From SURF-32 sp964648365 (GTDB lineage: Bacteria > Planctomycetota > Phycisphaerae > UBA1845): DNA of 8,731 bases. The stretch is from positions 1 to 8,731 of the forward strand of contig CAZYLK010000224.1 in NCBI GenBank assembly GCA_964648365.1, given 5' to 3'. The translations under genes were made by a program, and so were the position numbers. A model generated the notes under the pieces. It searched no databases. It saw only the letters and a list, made by a program, of their open reading frames with translations, and was not told the origin of the DNA. Below, one piece after another: positions 6,619-8,731 of this stretch (position 1 is the stretch's first letter; each line of letters begins with the position of its first letter).

Positions 6619-7198
6619 CGCGGCAGAAAAGGGTCAGGCCGTTCGAGCCGATGACGGACCGCTTGTGGATCCGCCAGCCGGCGCAGGCGTCGTCAGGGTA
6701 CTCGACTTTGCCTTCGTGATGGAGCATGACGACGGCGTCGGCCGCGACGCCCTCGCGATGACGTGCGAGGAACCGGCCCACGTGGCCGTCCGGCGACACG
6801 TCCCGTGCCGACTCGTAGGGCGGATCGAGCAGGATCAGATCGAGGCGCGCCCCGCCCACGCCGGTCATCGCGGCCGCCCAGGCGTCGTAGCGTTGAATCT
6901 GCGCCTGGGCGCCGACGCTGAGCGCTTTGAGGTTCTCCTCCAGCGCCTTCAGCGCGGCCGGGTCACGTTCGAAGAACCGACACGTCGCGGCGCCGCGCGA
7001 CAGCGCCTCCAGCCCCATCGAGCCGCCCCCCGCGAAGACATCCGCCACGTGCAGGCCGGGCAGTTCGCCCGGGGTGCCGTGATAGGCGCCCAGCATGTTG
7101 AAAATGGACTCGCGGACGCGGTCCGGCACCGGCCGGGTCACGCCGCCGCGCGGCCACGCCAGTCGCCGACTCCGCCATTTCCCCGCCACGATGCGCAC
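6611..7198 (-). CDS. rsmD: 16S rRNA (guanine(966)-N(2))-methyltransferase RsmD
   Basis: A 195-aa S-adenosylmethionine-dependent methyltransferase with the RsmD signature along its whole length, at the normal family size. It opens with MRIVAGKWRSRRL and then TRPVPDRVRESIFNML (21-36). The cofactor-binding loop is DVFAGGGSMGLEALSRGA (53-70), where GGGSM replaces the more common GTGAL/GSGAL. An acidic residue (Glu 77) ends the second strand, and the catalytic DPPY motif is at 125-128. The enzyme methylates N2 of G966 in helix 31 of 16S rRNA during 30S assembly. The start is a GTG (7196-7198) with GGAG 9 nt upstream (7208-7211 on the + strand). It lies upstream of, and overlaps, the cca gene; both act on structural RNA. 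No clear promoter was found for it in the divergent spacer. Confidence 0.95.
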   Translation of the reverse strand: MRIVAGKWRSRRLAWPRGGVTRPVPDRVRESIFNMLGAYHGTPGELPGLHVADVFAGGGSMGLEALSRGAATCRFFERDPAALKALEENLKALSVGAQAQIQRYDAWAAAMTGVGGARLDLILLDPPYESARDVSPDGHVGRFLARHREGVAADAVVMLHHEGKVEYPDDACAGWRIHKRSVIGSNGLTLFCRDD

Positions 7199-7225
7199 AG
7201 CGCGTTGCTCCGCATGATTTCAGAG

Positions 7226-7245
7226 CCCCGGCCTTCATGCCGGGG
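7226..7245. repeat. REP-like GC hairpin in the divergent spacer
   Basis: A perfect 7-bp stem (CCCCGGC at 7226-7232, GCCGGGG at 7239-7245) with loop CTTCAT. Adding A-T and G-T pairs lengthens it to 9 bp, and TTCTTCCC follows on the + strand. It resembles an intrinsic terminator, but it lies between divergent genes where no transcript from either needs to end. A dispersed palindromic (REP-like) element or a protein-binding site is therefore more likely. It could still insulate the YkgJ promoter from read-through. Confidence 0.6.
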
Positions 7246-7278
7246 TTCTTCCCGAGGCGCCACAACGCACGAAGGCGT

Positions 7279-7306
7279 TTGACCCGATTCGCACGACTTT
7301 TATAAT
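7279..7306 (+). promoter_or_regulatory. Sigma-70-type promoter for the YkgJ-family gene
   Basis: TTGACC (7279-7284) and a perfect TATAAT (7301-7306) are separated by 16 bp. Transcription should begin near 7312-7314, about 20 nt before the TTG start at 7334, leaving room for the AAAGG ribosome-binding site (7323-7327). The AT-rich -10 stands out sharply in this GC-rich DNA. It probably serves both the YkgJ-family gene and the lipoprotein gene that follows. Confidence 0.75.
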
Positions 7307-7333
7307 CCGCCGGGTCTTTGCGAAAGGCAAGAA

Positions 7334-7771
7334 TTGGCCAGGTCGCTCGATATCGCCGGCTCCGTACTCTGCGAACACTGCACGGCCGCCTGCTGCCGCT
7401 ACATTGCCCTGCCCATCGACAAGCCGCGCACCCTGCGCGACTACGACGACATCCGCTGGTACGTCATGCACGAAGGCGTCAGCGTCTTCGTCGAGGAGGG
7501 CGACTGGTACGTGCAGTTTCAGGCCCGCTGCAAAAACCTCCGGCCCGACAACCTCTGCGGCGTCTACGAGACCCGACCGAAGATCTGCCGCGAGTACGAA
7601 GCGCACGAATGCGACTACGCCGGCGGCGCCTACACCTACGACCTGATCTTCACCCACGCCAGCCAGGTCGAAGCGTACGCCCGTAAAAAAACCGGCACGG
7701 AACTGGGCGAACCGAAGCCGCCCAAGCGGCATCACCGCATCGGCGCCGGCGCGCGGCACGCCGAGGGATAG
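7334..7771 (+). CDS. YkgJ family cysteine-cluster protein
   Basis: A 145-aa protein with the eight-cysteine pattern of the YkgJ / CxxCxxCC family. CEHCTAACC supplies Cys 13, 16, 20 and 21. These are followed by the CKNL...LCGVYE..P..CREYE core (Cys 66, 75, 85) and the final Cys 93. The family is thought to bind a metal, zinc or an iron-sulfur cluster, but the biochemical role is not established. The cluster fills residues 13-93; the C-terminal 35 residues are basic and probably disordered. The start is TTG at 7334, with AAAGG 6 nt upstream and a strong promoter a few bases before that; no ATG lies ahead of the first cysteines. The next gene begins 10 nt after its stop, so the two are likely co-transcribed. 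The family call is firm, the function is not. Confidence 0.92.
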   Translation: MARSLDIAGSVLCEHCTAACCRYIALPIDKPRTLRDYDDIRWYVMHEGVSVFVEEGDWYVQFQARCKNLRPDNLCGVYETRPKICREYEAHECDYAGGAYTYDLIFTHASQVEAYARKKTGTELGEPKPPKRHHRIGAGARHAEG

Positions 7772-7781
7772 TGGCTGACCG

Positions 7782-8567
7782 ATGGCTTTTCGAGTTCAAC
7801 CCGCCCGTCGCCTGCCTCGGCTCGCCGCGGCCGCGGTCCTTTCCATCGTGGCGATGATCGCCAGCGGCTGCGCCACCGCCTCGCTGGCCACCAGCACGGG
7901 CCCACGCACCGACGGCCAATGGTCGGTGGCCGCGCGGCAGGTGGCGCAGGTGGGCGAGACCGTTCACTTCGACGTCGTCCTGCTTGATCCGTGGCGGCCG
8001 TTCCAGAAAACGCCGATCAGCCCGATCGGCATGGCGGACTACGCGGTGCTCCGCTTCGCGGATGTCCGTATCGAGGCCGACTTCGACGACCGCGGCCACT
8101 TCCCGTTCACCTATCGGTTTGACGGCGTTGCGCGGGGGACGACGCTGCGGATCACGGCCGACGTGTATCAGCAGTACGGCCGGCGGGACTACATGCGCGT
8201 ACTGGATCAGTGGGTCCGCAGCGAGAGCCCGTCAGAAGTCGAGGACCGGCGAGTCGCATCCGACGTCGTTCATCTGGAATTCACTCAGCCCGTGTTCGAG
8301 TTCCGGCTGGCGGCGGCCTCGCGCGCGTGGCGCTTCGAAACCGCCCGCATCGACATCCGCCTGACCGACGGGGTCACGCGAACGGTCCTTCCCCACGCGG
8401 GCGGCCGCCTCAACGTGAACGGCCCGGACGCCGCCGGCGCGGTCGTGCTCAGCTACGAACCGGCCGCCGATGAAGCCAACGCGATCGGCACGACCACGGC
8501 CACGCTGACGATCGAGGACGCGGCCGGACACGTTCATCGGGTGGAAGCGACGGCGCAGACGCCTTAG
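7782..8567 (+). CDS. Lipoprotein of unknown function
   Basis: A 261-aa protein with a clear lipoprotein signal: basic N-terminus (MAFRVQPARRLPR), hydrophobic core (LAAAAVLSIVAMI) and lipobox ASG before Cys 30. The mature part begins with a Ser/Thr/Ala-rich linker. A predominantly beta-rich domain follows (for example VGETVHFDVVLLDPW, FPFTYRFDGVARGTTLRITADVYQQYG), with alternating hydrophobic and charged residues, suggesting one or two Ig-like or beta-sandwich folds. I recognise no specific family and no catalytic motif. It should be membrane-anchored on the periplasmic side. It does not resemble the lipoprotein at 4600-5301 in any stretch I could see. The ATG follows the YkgJ-family stop by 10 nt, with only a weak, distant purine stretch (GAGGGA) as a ribosome-binding site, so re-initiation by the same ribosomes is likely. 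Confidence 0.85.
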   Translation: MAFRVQPARRLPRLAAAAVLSIVAMIASGCATASLATSTGPRTDGQWSVAARQVAQVGETVHFDVVLLDPWRPFQKTPISPIGMADYAVLRFADVRIEADFDDRGHFPFTYRFDGVARGTTLRITADVYQQYGRRDYMRVLDQWVRSESPSEVEDRRVASDVVHLEFTQPVFEFRLAAASRAWRFETARIDIRLTDGVTRTVLPHAGGRLNVNGPDAAGAVVLSYEPAADEANAIGTTTATLTIEDAAGHVHRVEATAQTP

Positions 8568-8572
8568 AAGAA

Positions 8573-8676
8573 GGGAGTGAGGGAGTAAGGGAGTGAGGGA
8601 GTGAGGGAAGAAGGGAGGCAGGCACGGAGGCACAAAGGCACGAAGGCACGGAGGGAAGAAGCCACGGAGCCACGAA
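8573..8676. repeat. Phase-locked purine-rich octamer tandem array
   Basis: Thirteen consecutive 8-nt units fit one register without a single insertion or deletion. Units 1-4 are GGGAGTGA or GGGAGTAA; unit 5 is GGGAAGAA; unit 6 (GGGAGGCA) is transitional; units 7-10 are GGCACGGA, GGCACAAA, GGCACGAA and GGCACGGA; unit 11 is GGGAAGAA again; units 12-13 are GCCACGGA and GCCACGAA. Every unit starts with G and ends with A. The array begins 5 nt after the lipoprotein stop codon and is not coding, since the period is not a multiple of three. Confidence 0.9.
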
Positions 8677-8731
8677 GGGGAAGAGGGTGCGTGACAGTTC
8701 CGGCGGGCACGCTCCAACGTGGCACGGCCTT
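8677..8731. other. Unassigned tail of the window
   Basis: After the octamer array, 55 nt remain. Apart from short, weak inverted repeats (GCGTG at 8689-8693 with CACGC at 8708-8712) nothing stands out. No start codon with a plausible ribosome-binding site was found, and any following gene begins beyond the window. Confidence 0.3.

Noticed and set aside
7684..7692. Run of seven A in the YkgJ-family gene as a programmed frameshift site
   Set aside because: It lies after the conserved domain, in a Lys-Lys context; the shifted frame gives an Arg-rich tail with no recognisable domain and no stimulatory structure was evident.
7235..7759. Minus-strand 174-aa frame opposite the YkgJ-family gene
   Set aside because: It is Val/Ala-rich and looks protein-like, but the opposite strand has the full eight-cysteine motif, promoter and ribosome-binding site.
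8573..8676. CRISPR array
   Set aside because: Units are 8 nt and contiguous, with no spacers and no cas genes nearby.
8449..8717. Minus-strand frames with repeated PHSLTP-like residues through the octamer array
   Set aside because: They are translations of the 8-nt tandem repeat; the period is not a multiple of three and there is no start signal.

Overview
The window is GC-rich and reads as a piece of a planctomycete chromosome. The main clue is lineage-typical: three genes end in a CxxCGYNL...CPECG zinc ribbon, in two of them plainly preceded by a membrane helix and an arginine-rich stretch. This architecture is very common in Planctomycetes (Phycisphaerae-like and uncultured relatives). 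No rRNA, tRNA, CRISPR array, transposase or phage gene was seen.

Left arm (1-5301, all + strand): the 3' end of a zinc-ribbon gene; a long unrecognised cytoplasmic protein (about 1100 aa) with a well-defined C-terminal module; two overlapping genes for membrane-anchored zinc-ribbon proteins; and a lipoprotein of unknown function. The last four are packed almost without gaps and are probably co-transcribed. The lipoprotein gene has no usual start codon in front of its obvious signal peptide. The best-placed start is an ACG behind a good Shine-Dalgarno site; a frameshift or point error is the alternative.

Middle (5356-7198, - strand): rsmD (16S rRNA guanine-966 N2-methyltransferase) followed, with an 8-nt overlap, by a class II CCA-adding enzyme/poly(A) polymerase family gene. 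These are RNA-maturation housekeeping genes and end convergently against the lipoprotein gene.

Right arm (7199-8731, + strand): a divergent intergenic region holds a strong GC hairpin and a near-consensus sigma-70-type promoter. The promoter drives a YkgJ-family cysteine-cluster protein (TTG start) and then a second, unrelated lipoprotein. The window closes with a purine-rich tandem array of 8-nt units that keeps one phase for 104 nt although the unit sequence changes along it.

I found no complete, clearly new multi-gene system. The points most worth following are the conserved module of the long protein, the lipoprotein start, the duplicated zinc-ribbon tails and the phase-locked octamer array.
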